Of a stretch of 64,000 nucleotides of DNA, positions 17,586-25,472 are shown in pieces. Each line of letters begins with the position of its first letter. The stretch's first letter is position 1. A model generated the notes under the pieces. The model saw only the letters and a program-made list of their open reading frames with translations. It had not been told where the DNA came from and made no database searches. Position numbers and translations under genes: made by a program. The stretch comes from Enterobacter huaxiensis (GTDB lineage Bacteria > Pseudomonadota > Gammaproteobacteria > Enterobacterales > Enterobacteriaceae): positions 3,038,001 to 3,102,000 of the forward strand of contig NZ_CP043342.1 of assembly GCF_003594935.2 (NCBI RefSeq), in the 5' to 3' direction.

Positions 17586-18225
17586 TGAATTTCGTCTCCA
17601 GATAGCGGCTGTAGCGCGACAGCGGATAACACAGAATAAAGTAGCCGAGCGCCACCAGCGCAAAGACCTTAAACGGCTGATACGTCACGTTGGTCAGCAT
17701 GGTCCCGGCCTTGGTCAGCTCGATAAAGCCGATAATCGACGCCAGCGCGGTGCCCTTGATCACCTGCACCGCAAAGCCGACCGTCGGGGCGATGCCGATG
17801 CGCAGCGCCTGCGGGGCGACCACGCGAAACAGGGTCTGGCCAAAGGTCAGCCCCAGGCAGCGCGAGGCTTCCCACTGCCCTTTCGGCAGCGCGCGAATGC
17901 TGCCGTACCAGATATCGAGCAGAAACGCGCTGGTGTAGAAGGTGAGCGCCAGCGAGGCGGCGGTCCACGGCGAAACGTCGATGCCGAACAGCGCCACGCC
18001 GAAGAAGGCCAGGAACAGCTGCATCAGCAGCGGCGTGCCCTGGAACAGCTCAATGTAGCCGCGGATAATGCGCTTCACCGTGCGTGCGCCCGTCAGGCGC
18101 AGCAGCAGGAGCGGCAGCGTCACCGCCGCCCCGCCGACAAACGCTACCAGCGACAGCAGCACCGTCCAGCGTCCGGCCAGCAGCAGGTTGCGAATAATGT
18201 CCCAGTCGGTAAAGGTGGTCATCAT
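17566..18225 (-). CDS. hpxH: Amino-acid-type ABC permease (HpxH-like)
   Basis: 219 residues if started at ATG 18225, which overlaps the hpxG stop as ATGA; a second ATG follows directly and a frame start at 18243 is less likely. HisM/GlnP-type permease with ELFQGTPLLMQLF and coupling motif LPKGQWEASRCLGLTFGQTLFRVVAPQ. Forms the inner-membrane channel with HpxG. The tight overlaps through hpxG, hpxH and hpxI indicate one polycistronic message. Confidence 0.87.
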   Translation of the reverse strand: MMTTFTDWDIIRNLLLAGRWTVLLSLVAFVGGAAVTLPLLLLRLTGARTVKRIIRGYIELFQGTPLLMQLFLAFFGVALFGIDVSPWTAASLALTFYTSAFLLDIWYGSIRALPKGQWEASRCLGLTFGQTLFRVVAPQALRIGIAPTVGFAVQVIKGTALASIIGFIELTKAGTMLTNVTYQPFKVFALVALGYFILCYPLSRYSRYLETKFNASHHH

Positions 18226-18887
18226 GCCTGCACCCCCAGCCATTTGCGTCCTGCCGCCATCATCAGCTGGCGCAGGGTCATCGACAGCGCTAAGTAAATG
18301 CCGGTTATCACCAGATAGACCTCAAAGCTCAAAAAGGTTCTGGACTGGATCAGGTTGGCGGCGAAGGTCAGCTCTTCATACGAGACTTGCGACACCACCG
18401 ACGAGCCGAGCATCACGATGATGCACTGGCTCACCAGCGCCGGGTAAATGCGCTGCAGCGCGGGCGGCAGCACCACGCGGACAAAGGTCTGCAGACGGGT
18501 CAACCCCAGCACGCGTCCGGCTTCCCACTGCCCTTTCGGCGTGACCTGAATGCCCGCGCGGATAATCTCGGTGCTGTACGCGCCGAGGTTCACAATCATG
18601 GCCAGCAGCGCCGCTTCCCCCGCCGTCATCTTCAGCCCCAGGTTCGGCAGGCCGAAGACGATGAAAAACAGCTGCACCACAAACGGCGTGTTGCGGACGA
18701 TCTCCACGTAGGCGCCCCAGATCCGGCTAAACCAGGTTGTGCGGCCGCTGCGGATCGCCGCCCCGACAATCCCTGTTGCCAGCCCGCCGACGGTCGCCAT
18801 CACCGTCAGCTGAAGGGTGACCCACAGCCCCGCCAGCAGCTCCGGCCAGTACGGCCAGAGCGCTGCAAAATCGAGTTGTTCCGCCAT
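18222..18887 (-). CDS. hpxG: Amino-acid-type ABC permease (HpxG-like)
   Basis: 221 residues. Same family as HpxH, with EIVRNTPFVVQLFFIVFGLP, an LGAYSTEIIRAGIQ helix, and coupling loop TPKGQWEAGRVLGLTRLQTFVRVVLPP. About five membrane spans. It lies 4 bp after hpxF and overlaps hpxH by 4 bp. Confidence 0.87.
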   Translation of the reverse strand: MAEQLDFAALWPYWPELLAGLWVTLQLTVMATVGGLATGIVGAAIRSGRTTWFSRIWGAYVEIVRNTPFVVQLFFIVFGLPNLGLKMTAGEAALLAMIVNLGAYSTEIIRAGIQVTPKGQWEAGRVLGLTRLQTFVRVVLPPALQRIYPALVSQCIIVMLGSSVVSQVSYEELTFAANLIQSRTFLSFEVYLVITGIYLALSMTLRQLMMAAGRKWLGVQA

Positions 18888-18891
18888 AGCC

Positions 18892-19674
18892 TTAAGCGCC
18901 GATGCTTGCCGGCAGCGGGGCCTTCAGCCATTGCTCAGACAGGCCGTTCAGGGTTCCGTCCTTGATGCCCTGCTCAATCAGAGCGTCCACTTTCGCCTTC
19001 AGGGCCGGTTCGTTTTTCTTCAGGCCAATAAAGCACGGCGAATCTTTTAGCATAAAGCTCGGCACCGGGGCTTTATCCGCGTTCTGGCGCGAAATGGCCG
19101 CCACCACCAGGTTGCCGGTTGCTACGTACTGCACCTGCCCGGAGAGGTAGGCGGAGAGCGTGGTGTTGTTGTCTTCGTAGCGCTTCACGGCCGCATCTTT
19201 CGGCGCCAGGCCGGTCAGCACCATGTCTTCCACCGCCCCGCGCGTCACGCCGATGGTTTTTCCGCTCAGCGCGGCGGCGTCCTTCAGCTCGGCGCCTTTC
19301 GGGCCAAACACGCCGAGGAAGAACGGCGCATAGGCGCGGCTGAAGTCGATCACCTTCTCGCGCTCCGGGTTTTTACCGAGGCTGGAAATAACCAGATCCA
19401 CCTTGTCGGTTTGCAGGTACGGCACGCGGTTGGCGCTGGTCACCGGCACCAGCTGTAGCCTGAGCTTCATCTGTTTGGCCAGATAGCGCGCCATGTCGAT
19501 GTCATAGCCCTGCGGCTGCAGATCGGTCCCCACCGAGCCAAACGGCGGGAAGTCCTGCGGCACGGCAATGCGAATCGTGCCGCGCTTCTCAATATCCTGA
19601 AGCTGGTCAGCCTTTGCCGGCAGCTGTGTGAAGAGGCATGCGGCCCCGACCAGTGCAATCAACAGTTTTTTCAT
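18892..19674 (-). CDS. hpxF: Periplasmic substrate-binding protein of the hpx ABC importer (HpxF-like)
   Basis: 260 residues from ATG 19674; a longer frame to 19731 would run through the sigma-54 promoter and is rejected. Signal peptide MKKLLIALVGAACLFTQLPAKA. The SBP family 3 start is clear: LQDIEKRGTIRIAVPQDFPPFG, then GYDIDMARYLAK and DLVISSLGKNPEREKVIDFS. It is the first gene of hpxFGHIJK. The ligand may be allantoate, oxalurate or a related ureido acid, judged only from operon partners. Confidence 0.87.
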   Translation of the reverse strand: MKKLLIALVGAACLFTQLPAKADQLQDIEKRGTIRIAVPQDFPPFGSVGTDLQPQGYDIDMARYLAKQMKLRLQLVPVTSANRVPYLQTDKVDLVISSLGKNPEREKVIDFSRAYAPFFLGVFGPKGAELKDAAALSGKTIGVTRGAVEDMVLTGLAPKDAAVKRYEDNNTTLSAYLSGQVQYVATGNLVVAAISRQNADKAPVPSFMLKDSPCFIGLKKNEPALKAKVDALIEQGIKDGTLNGLSEQWLKAPLPASIGA

Positions 19675-19696
19675 GGTGCTTCCCCGTAACGTTAGC

Positions 19697-19708
19697 ATGA
19701 AACAAAAG
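19697..19708 (-). promoter_or_regulatory. Candidate HpxU operator at the hpxF promoter
   Basis: ATGAAACAAAAG on the plus strand is found again, inverted, at 20720-20731 next to hpxU. Here it falls just downstream of the predicted hpxF transcription start, a roadblock position for a repressor. The shared 12-mer is seen; HpxU binding is inferred. Confidence 0.5.
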
Positions 19709-19726
19709 ATTCGTTTAAATGGATTT

Positions 19727-19742
19727 TGCAACTAATGTGCCA
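19727..19742 (-). promoter_or_regulatory. Sigma-54 promoter of hpxFGHIJK
   Basis: The minus strand reads TGGCACATTAGTTGCA, with GG and GC separated by 10 nt, an almost ideal -24/-12 element. The predicted start lies about 40 nt before the hpxF ATG. Confidence 0.8.
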
Positions 19743-19780
19743 GATAAGGCGAAGCGGGAAATATTGTTGTGAGGCCTGAT

Positions 19781-19821
19781 AAAAAGCGGACGGGGCGAAA
19801 ACATTCTCCATTTTCACCCCG
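19781..19821 (-). terminator. Rho-independent terminator after hpxU
   Basis: On the minus strand CGGGGTGAAAA pairs with TTTTCGCCCCG (one G-T pair), followed by a CTTTTT run. It is placed between hpxU and the hpxF promoter. Confidence 0.6.
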
Positions 19822-19866
19822 CCCTATCGCACCATTTTAATGCAAAAGCACCAGCCTGATGCCCCA

Positions 19867-20706
19867 TTATCGCTGTTCGAGTTCGTCCAGCTGCTGGTAG
19901 AGGGAGGCAATCTCGTGAATGCGCGGACGGCCTTTATCGAGAATTTCATGCAGGAAGGCGTTAGCCAGCAGGTTAATCAGGCTGTTGACCGAGGAATAGC
20001 TGTCATACGCGGAGACGCTGTCCAGCGGGGCGCAGAGCTGCCAGTTCGCCAGCGGAAACAGGCTGTGCGCCTGCGGCTCGCACATCAGCAGCACCGGAAT
20101 GCCGCTGCTCTGAAGCTGCTGCATCAGCGGGCGGATAATGCGCGGGCGGCGGCGAAAGGCCATCATGACCACCAGATCGTCCGGCGTTAAATCCACCAGT
20201 TCTTCGCCCAGGCTCTGCCCGGGCTGCGGCAGGACCAGCACCTGACCGCGCGCCTGGAGCAGCTGCTGGCGCAGGTGCAGCGCCGCCGGATAGGCGTTAC
20301 GCATGCCGATAATGACGATGCGCCGCGCCTTCACCATGCAGGCCATGGCGTCGGCAAACTGCTGCGCGTCGAGGGCATTGACCCACTGGGTCAGGTTCAC
20401 CATCTCCTGCTTATAGTGGCGCGCCAGCAGCGTATTGCCCTGCACCGCGTCGCGGTTATCGGTGAGCGGCATCCCGCTCTGGCGCAGGGTGCGCAGCTCG
20501 TCGCGCATGTCCTTATATTTCTCATATCCCAGACGCTTAAACAGACGGCTGACCGTGGCTTTCGACACCCCGCTCAGCTGCGCCAGCTCGGCGCTGTTGT
20601 AGCTAATCAGATCGTCAAAATGGTCGAAAATAAAATCCGCCACCCGCTGCTCCTGCGGCGACAGCGACGGGTACTGTGCTTTCAGACGTTCATCTAACTG
20701 TTCCAT
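19867..20706 (-). CDS. hpxU: RpiR-family transcriptional regulator (HpxU-like)
   Basis: 279 residues. The N-terminal RpiR helix-turn-helix reads LSPQEQRVADFIFDHFDDLI, then SAELAQLSGVSKATVSRLFKRLGY. A C-terminal SIS sugar-isomerase fold spans about residues 125-255 (IVIIGMRNAYPAALHLRQQL, DLVVMMAFRRR). In Klebsiella an RpiR-type repressor, HpxU, controls the hpxFGHIJK and hpxWXYZ units. Here it sits exactly between those two, divergent from hpxW, and both promoters carry the same 12-mer (ATGAAACAAAAG). The SIS domain suggests the inducer is a pathway intermediate. Confidence 0.87.
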   Translation of the reverse strand: MEQLDERLKAQYPSLSPQEQRVADFIFDHFDDLISYNSAELAQLSGVSKATVSRLFKRLGYEKYKDMRDELRTLRQSGMPLTDNRDAVQGNTLLARHYKQEMVNLTQWVNALDAQQFADAMACMVKARRIVIIGMRNAYPAALHLRQQLLQARGQVLVLPQPGQSLGEELVDLTPDDLVVMMAFRRRPRIIRPLMQQLQSSGIPVLLMCEPQAHSLFPLANWQLCAPLDSVSAYDSYSSVNSLINLLANAFLHEILDKGRPRIHEIASLYQQLDELEQR

Positions 20707-20719
20707 AGCGCCTCTGTAA

Positions 20720-20731
20720 CTTTTGTTTCAT
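20720..20731 (+). promoter_or_regulatory. Candidate HpxU operator near hpxU start
   Basis: CTTTTGTTTCAT is the exact reverse complement of the 12-mer at 19697-19708. It lies 14 bp upstream of the hpxU ATG and may serve autoregulation. Confidence 0.5.
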
Positions 20732-20777
20732 TACATTGTACCTTTTATTCTGCGTATTCATTATACGTGCCAGTTTA

Positions 20778-20795
20778 CTGAAACTTTTCTTTCAG
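20778..20795. promoter_or_regulatory. Inverted repeat upstream of the hpxW promoter
   Basis: CTGAAA-CTTTTC-TTTCAG is a perfect 6-bp inverted repeat with a 6-bp spacer. TGAAA...TTTCA palindromes are usual for RpiR regulators. It ends 4 bp before the hpxW sigma-54 element. Confidence 0.55.
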
Positions 20796-20798
20796 AAC

Positions 20799-20814
20799 TG
20801 GAACAGCTTTTGCA
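20799..20814 (+). promoter_or_regulatory. Sigma-54 promoter of hpxWXYZ
   Basis: TGGAACAGCTTTTGCA has GG at 20800 and GC at 20812 with exactly 10 nt between. The predicted start is about 25 nt before the hpxW ATG. Confidence 0.72.
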
Positions 20815-20849
20815 GCACCTTGTGACTTTCAGGGTTACGAGGACGCTTC

Positions 20850-22433
20850 ATGCAAAGTAATGTCTCCACGCACGGCATGGCCGTTGCGCCCCACCATCTT
20901 GCCAGCCAGAGCGCGCTGGCGGTGCTGCGCGAAGGCGGCAGCGCGATAGAGGCGATGGTCGCCGCGGCGGCCACCATTGCCGTGGTTTATCCGCACATGA
21001 ACGGGCTGGGCGGCGATGGCTTCTGGCTCATCGTGCCGCCGGAAGGCGAACCTGTCGCCATTGATGCCAGCGGCGCGGCGGGATCGCGCGCAACGCTCGC
21101 CGCCTACGACGGTCTGGCGCATATCCCCCACCGCGGCCCCCGCGCGGCGCTGACCGTCGCCGGCACGGTGAGCGGCTGGGACGAGGCGCTGAAGGTCTCG
21201 CGCGAGATGACCGGCAAGGCGCTGCCGCTGGCTCGCCTGCTGGCCGACGCCATTGACTATGCGCAGAACGGCACGCCGGTCACGGCCTCTCAGGCCCACG
21301 CCACGGCCAGTAAATTCGACGAGCTGAAGGATATCCCCGGCTTCGCGGAAACCTGGCTGGTAGACGGCAAGCCGCCGCAGGTCGGCAGCCGCTTTTATCA
21401 GCCGGCCATGGCCGCGACGTTGACGCGCCTGGTGGAAGACGGTCTGGATAGCTTTTACCGAGGCCCGCTGGCGGACGTGCTGGCGCGCGGCATGGAGACG
21501 CTGGGCCTGCCCGTGACGCTGGCCGATCTTAACGCACACGCTGCCCGACGCACCGCGCCGCTGAAGCTGCAGCATCAGCAGGGGGAGATCTTTAACCACG
21601 CCCCGCCGACGCAGGGGCTGGTCTCGCTGGCGATACTCGGCATCACCGACCGCCTGAACATGGCGAAGGCCGACGACGCGCAAACCATTCACCGCATCGT
21701 TGAAGCCACCAAGCTGGCCTTTGGCCTGCGCGATGCCCACATCACCGACCCGCGCGAGCTGAAAACCGATATTCAGGGTCTGCTGGACCCCGCCGCCCTT
21801 CAGGCGCTTGCCGACAGGGTTGACGATAGCCGCGCCGCGCCGTGGGGCACCGGAAAAGGCCCCGGCGACACGGTGTGGATGGGTGTAATGGACAGCAGCG
21901 GGCTCGCCGTGTCGTTTATCCAGAGTCTTTATCACGAGTTCGGCAGCGGCGTGGTGCTGCCCGACACCGGCATCGTCTGGCAGAACCGGGGCGCATCGTT
22001 CAGCCTCGATCCGAATCATCTTCTGGCCCTCGCGCCGGGCAAGCAGCCCTTCCATACCCTGAACCCGGCGGCGGCGCGTCTTAATGACGGGCGCGTAATG
22101 GTCTACGGATCGATGGGCGGCGACGGCCAGCCGCAAACCCAGGCTGCGCTCTTTACCCGCTACGCGATTCAGGGCGTGCCATTACAGGAAAGCATTTCCC
22201 GCCCGCGCTGGCTGCTCGGTCGCACCTGGGGACAAACCTCTGACACGCTAAAACTTGAAGGTCGCTTTAGCGCTGAGACGGTCTCACGGCTTCAGGCGCT
22301 CGGACATGAGGTGGAAATATTCCCTGACTTCAGCGAAGCGATGGGCCACGCGGGCGCGATTGTCCGCCACCCCAACGGGGTGTTCGAAGGGGCATTTGAC
22401 CCGCGCAGCAACGGCGCGGCCGCCGGATTCTGA
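20850..22433 (+). CDS. hpxW: Oxamate amidohydrolase, gamma-glutamyltransferase-like (HpxW)
   Basis: 527 residues. A gamma-glutamyltransferase fold Ntn hydrolase: early HGMAVAPHHLASQSALAVL, NGLGGDGFWL, and the self-processing site GPGDTVWMGVMD, where Thr would become the new N-terminal nucleophile of the small subunit. GSMGGDGQPQTQA is the conserved C-terminal block. The Klebsiella counterpart hydrolyses oxamate to oxalate and ammonia. No signal peptide, unlike periplasmic GGT, which fits a cytoplasmic catabolic enzyme. First gene of hpxWXYZ. It has a GAGG ribosome site (ACGAGGACGCTTC) before ATG 20850. Confidence 0.87.
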   Translation: MQSNVSTHGMAVAPHHLASQSALAVLREGGSAIEAMVAAAATIAVVYPHMNGLGGDGFWLIVPPEGEPVAIDASGAAGSRATLAAYDGLAHIPHRGPRAALTVAGTVSGWDEALKVSREMTGKALPLARLLADAIDYAQNGTPVTASQAHATASKFDELKDIPGFAETWLVDGKPPQVGSRFYQPAMAATLTRLVEDGLDSFYRGPLADVLARGMETLGLPVTLADLNAHAARRTAPLKLQHQQGEIFNHAPPTQGLVSLAILGITDRLNMAKADDAQTIHRIVEATKLAFGLRDAHITDPRELKTDIQGLLDPAALQALADRVDDSRAAPWGTGKGPGDTVWMGVMDSSGLAVSFIQSLYHEFGSGVVLPDTGIVWQNRGASFSLDPNHLLALAPGKQPFHTLNPAAARLNDGRVMVYGSMGGDGQPQTQAALFTRYAIQGVPLQESISRPRWLLGRTWGQTSDTLKLEGRFSAETVSRLQALGHEVEIFPDFSEAMGHAGAIVRHPNGVFEGAFDPRSNGAAAGF

Positions 22434-22443
22434 GGAGAGAATA

Positions 22444-22632
22444 ATGAACAACGTACAACCCGACTGGCAGGCGTATCTTGCGCAGATGGAGACCGTGCTC
22501 GGCGTGACGCTGGACGACGCCCGCCGCGCCGAGCTGCAGCTGCAGTTCAGCCGCATTGCCGCCCTGGCCGCGCCGCTGATGGCGCTGCCGCTCGACGACC
22601 GTCTGGAGATCGCAGGAGTGTATAAAGCATGA
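22444..22632 (+). CDS. hpxX: Small DUF4089-type protein (HpxX-like)
   Basis: 62 residues from ATG 22444, ribosome site GAGGAGA. It is all helical, rich in Leu and Ala (WQAYLAQMETVLGVTLDD, MALPLDDRLEIAGVYKA). The 'L.LDDR.E.A' ending is typical of the small partners of AtzE-type amidases, comparable to GatC beside GatA. It overlaps hpxY by 4 bp (ATGA). It probably forms a complex with HpxY; this is inferred from the family arrangement. Confidence 0.8.
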   Translation: MNNVQPDWQAYLAQMETVLGVTLDDARRAELQLQFSRIAALAAPLMALPLDDRLEIAGVYKA

Positions 22633-24026
22633 GGCTACACGAGATGAGTATCAGCGCGATCCAGCATGCGCTGAGCGCAGGCGAGCTGAGCGCTTGCGAG
22701 ATTGCCCGCCAGACGCTGGAGGCGATTGCGCGGGTTAACCCGCAGATCGGCGCCTGGACCGCCGTGACGGAAGAACGCATGCTCGCCGAGGCCGGGAACA
22801 TCGACACCCTGCGCCGCGAGAAGCGCCCCCTGCCGCCGCTGGCGGGCGTGCCCTACGCGGTAAAAAACCTGTTCGACGTTGCCGGTCACACCACCCTCGC
22901 CGGGGCAGAGCTGTTCAGCCAGCGACCCGCCGCGGCCGCCGACAGCTTCGCGGTGCGCCAGCTGCGCAGCGCGGGCGGGCTGCTGACCGGGATGGTGAAT
23001 ATGGACGCCTACGCCTACGGCTTCACAACCGAAAACAGCCACTACGGCACGACGCGTAACCCGCACGATCTGGCGCGCATTGCGGGCGGGTCATCCGGCG
23101 GTTCAGCGGCCGCCGTGGCCGCCGGGCTGGTGCACTTTTCGCTAGGCACCGACACCAACGGCTCGATTCGCGTTCCGGCCTCCCTCTGCGGCATCTATGG
23201 CCTGAAGCCCACCTTTGGCCGCCTGTCGCGATCCGGCAGCCATCCGTTTGTCGCGAGCCTGGATCATATCGGCCCCTTTGCCCGCCGCGTGTGCGACCTG
23301 GCGTCCGTGTACGACGCGCTGCAGGGGCGGGACGGCAGCGACGGTTTTCAGGCAGAGAGCTCGCGCGAGCAGACGCGCCCCCTGCTTGAGCGCGGGCTTG
23401 ACGGCCTGCGCTGCGCGGTGCTCGGCGGCTACTTCACCACCTGGTGCGACGCGGATGCCAGAGACGCCGTGGCGCGGGTGGCGAAGGCGCTCGACGTGCA
23501 GGATGAGCTGCAGTTTCCGGACGCCGAGCTGGCGCGCTCCGCGGCGTTTATCATCAGTGCCGCCGAAGGGGGAAACCAGTACCTGCCCGCGCTTCGCCGC
23601 GAGCCCGAGCGTTTTGAGCCGCATTCCCGCGAAAGGCTGCTGGCCGGGGCGATGATCCCCTCCGCCTGGTACATTCAGGCCCAGCGGTTTCGCGCGCACG
23701 CCCGGCAGGCGTTTAAAACCCTGTTCGCGCAGGCCGACGTGCTGATCGCCCCGGCAACGCCGCGCAGCGCGACGCTTGCGGGTGAGCAGACCATGGAGAT
23801 TAACGGCCAGCCGCTCCCCGTCCGCGCCAGCATGGGGATGCTGACCCAGCCGATATCATTTTTGGGCTTGCCCGTGACCACCGTTCCGCTGCGCACCGCC
23901 CAGGGCGCGCCGATTGGCCTGCAGCTAATTGCCGCGCCGTTTAACGAGCAGGCGTGCCTGCGCGTTGCGCGCGTGCTGGAAGAGAGTGGAATTACCGATG
24001 CCCGCCCGGCGGAGGTGGCCGCATGA
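22629..24026 (+). CDS. hpxY: AtzE-family amidase (HpxY-like)
   Basis: 465 residues. Amidase-signature enzyme with Lys79 (PYAVKNLFD), cis-Ser155 in AGGSSGGSAAA and nucleophile Ser179 in TDTNGSIRVPA, all at the spacing of the Ser-cisSer-Lys triad. It belongs to the biuret/AtzE-like group and probably acts on oxalurate or a related ureide, feeding oxamate to HpxW. The exact substrate is not proven by sequence. Overlaps hpxX and hpxZ by 4 bp each, so the four genes form one translational chain. Confidence 0.85.
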   Translation: MRLHEMSISAIQHALSAGELSACEIARQTLEAIARVNPQIGAWTAVTEERMLAEAGNIDTLRREKRPLPPLAGVPYAVKNLFDVAGHTTLAGAELFSQRPAAAADSFAVRQLRSAGGLLTGMVNMDAYAYGFTTENSHYGTTRNPHDLARIAGGSSGGSAAAVAAGLVHFSLGTDTNGSIRVPASLCGIYGLKPTFGRLSRSGSHPFVASLDHIGPFARRVCDLASVYDALQGRDGSDGFQAESSREQTRPLLERGLDGLRCAVLGGYFTTWCDADARDAVARVAKALDVQDELQFPDAELARSAAFIISAAEGGNQYLPALRREPERFEPHSRERLLAGAMIPSAWYIQAQRFRAHARQAFKTLFAQADVLIAPATPRSATLAGEQTMEINGQPLPVRASMGMLTQPISFLGLPVTTVPLRTAQGAPIGLQLIAAPFNEQACLRVARVLEESGITDARPAEVAA

Positions 24027-24409
24027 TGAATCATGATGACATTAACCTGCCGTGGGTGGTTGCCGAGGTGACCGCCGCGTTTTACCGCTATGAAGACGCG
24101 CTGGTCAGCAACAACGTTGCGGTGCTGGACGAGCTGTTCTGGCACGACAAAAACACGGTGCGTCTGGGGGCGGGTGAAAACCTGTACGGGATTGATGAAA
24201 TCCGCGCCTTTCGCGCGGCGCGCCCGTCCGCCGGTTTACAGCGGACGCTGCGCCACACCGTCATCACCACCTTCGGTAAGGATTACGCGGTGTGCAGCAC
24301 CGAGTTTACCCGCGAGGGGACGGAACGCATTGGCCGCCAGCAGCAGACGTGGGTGCGGTTTGCCTGCGGCTGGCGGATCGTGGCGGCGCAGGTGAGTTTG
24401 ATGGTGTAG
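24023..24409 (+). CDS. hpxZ: HpxZ oxalurate-catabolism protein (SnoaL/NTF2-like)
   Basis: 128 residues from ATG 24023, overlapping the hpxY stop; a second ATG follows 3 nt later. The sequence VTAAFYRYEDALVSNNVAVLDELFW...TVRLGAGENLYG...RTLRHTVITTFG...QQTWVRF..GWRIVAAQVSLM is the pattern of a cone-shaped NTF2/SnoaL fold (DUF3225). The family occurs next to AtzE-like amidases. No catalytic role is assigned; it may be an accessory or intermediate-handling protein. Confidence 0.85.
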   Translation: MMNHDDINLPWVVAEVTAAFYRYEDALVSNNVAVLDELFWHDKNTVRLGAGENLYGIDEIRAFRAARPSAGLQRTLRHTVITTFGKDYAVCSTEFTREGTERIGRQQQTWVRFACGWRIVAAQVSLMV

Positions 24410-24419
24410 CGTTGAAAAA

Positions 24420-24515
24420 CCTGCCCGGTGGCGCTGCGCTTACCGGGCCTACGATGTCCCGTATACCCTGTGGGTCCTGTAGCCCGGGTAAGGCGCAGCC
24501 GCCACCCGGCAAAAC
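24420..24515. repeat. REP/BIME element between hpxZ and hpxB
   Basis: Two REP-like units in opposite orientation: GTGGCGCTGCGCTTACCGGG near 24428 and CCCGGGTAAGGCGCAGCCGC near 24483. They lie between the ends of convergent hpxZ and hpxB and can act as a bidirectional terminator or mRNA end protector. Confidence 0.75.
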
Positions 24516-24524
24516 GTCGCACTC

Positions 24525-25457
24525 TTACTTCTGAAACGGATGTACCTCCCGCCAGTGGTCGGCAATCTGCTGGCGGGTACAGACCCACACCCGCTCATGT
24601 TGCTGAATATAATCCAGGAACCGCTGCAGCGCGCGAAAACGCCCAGGCCGCCCCAGCAGGCGGCAGTGCATGCCGATGGACATCATCTTCGGCGCGCGTT
24701 CCCCCTCTTCGTACAGCACGTCAAAACTGTCCTTCAGATAGGTGTAAAACTGCTCGGCGGTGTTAAACCCCTGCGCGGTCGCGAAGCGCATGTCGTTCGC
24801 ATCCAGCGTATAGGGCACAACCAGGTGCGGCTTTTGGGTGCCGTCGCCGCAGGCCACTTCCGTCCAGAAGGGCAGATCGTCGCCGTAGTAGTCGCTGTCG
24901 TAGTCGAAGCCGCCGTGCTCCACCACCAGCTGGCGGGTATTAGGACTGTCGCGCCCGGTGTACCAGCCCGTAGGGGGCTTGCCGAACAGGTCGGTCAGCA
25001 CGTGCACCGCCTTGTGCAGGTGTTCGCGCTCCTGTTGGATATCCATGTGCTGATAGTGGATCCAGCGCCAGCCGTGGCTGACCACGTCGTAATCCGCGCC
25101 CTTGATTGCCTCGACGATCTCCGGATGCCGCGCCAGCGCCATCGCCACGCCAAAGACCGTCAGCGGCAGGCCGCGCTTTTGAAATTCATTGTGGATCCGC
25201 CAGAACCCGGCGCGGCTGCCGTATTCGTAGAGGGAGTCCATCGACATGTGTTTATCCGGGTAGCTGGCCGCGCCGATGATGTCCGACAGGAACTGCTCGG
25301 AGCCGGCATCGCCGTGCAGAACGTGGTTTTCCGCCCCTTCCTCATAGTTGAGCACAAACTGCACGGCGATACGCGCCTGATTTGGCCACCGCGCGTGCGG
25401 CGGGTTGCCCGCGTAGCCGCGCAGATCCCGCGGGTAATTCTGTTCAAAAAGCCCCAT
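24525..25457 (-). CDS. hpxB: Allantoinase PuuE type (HpxB-like)
   Basis: 310 residues from ATG 25457; TTG and GTG codons a few triplets earlier lie inside the GGGGGTGG ribosome site. NodB/polysaccharide deacetylase fold: YPRDLRGYAGNPPHARWPNQARIAVQFVLNYEEG, DVVSHGWRW, GWYTGRDSPNTR and a late SIGMHCRLLGRPGR. These features mark PuuE, the allantoinase that does not depend on the amidohydrolase fold. It hydrolyses allantoin to allantoate. It is 15 bp after hpxA in the hpxSAB unit. Confidence 0.88.
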   Translation of the reverse strand: MGLFEQNYPRDLRGYAGNPPHARWPNQARIAVQFVLNYEEGAENHVLHGDAGSEQFLSDIIGAASYPDKHMSMDSLYEYGSRAGFWRIHNEFQKRGLPLTVFGVAMALARHPEIVEAIKGADYDVVSHGWRWIHYQHMDIQQEREHLHKAVHVLTDLFGKPPTGWYTGRDSPNTRQLVVEHGGFDYDSDYYGDDLPFWTEVACGDGTQKPHLVVPYTLDANDMRFATAQGFNTAEQFYTYLKDSFDVLYEEGERAPKMMSIGMHCRLLGRPGRFRALQRFLDYIQQHERVWVCTRQQIADHWREVHPFQK

Positions 25458-25472
25458 TGCCACCCCCAAAAA

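Noticed and set aside
20835..22136. 433-codon minus-strand open frame inside hpxW
   Set aside because: It is antisense to a well-conserved enzyme, rich in Arg/His/Gly, and has no family pattern; it reflects high GC.
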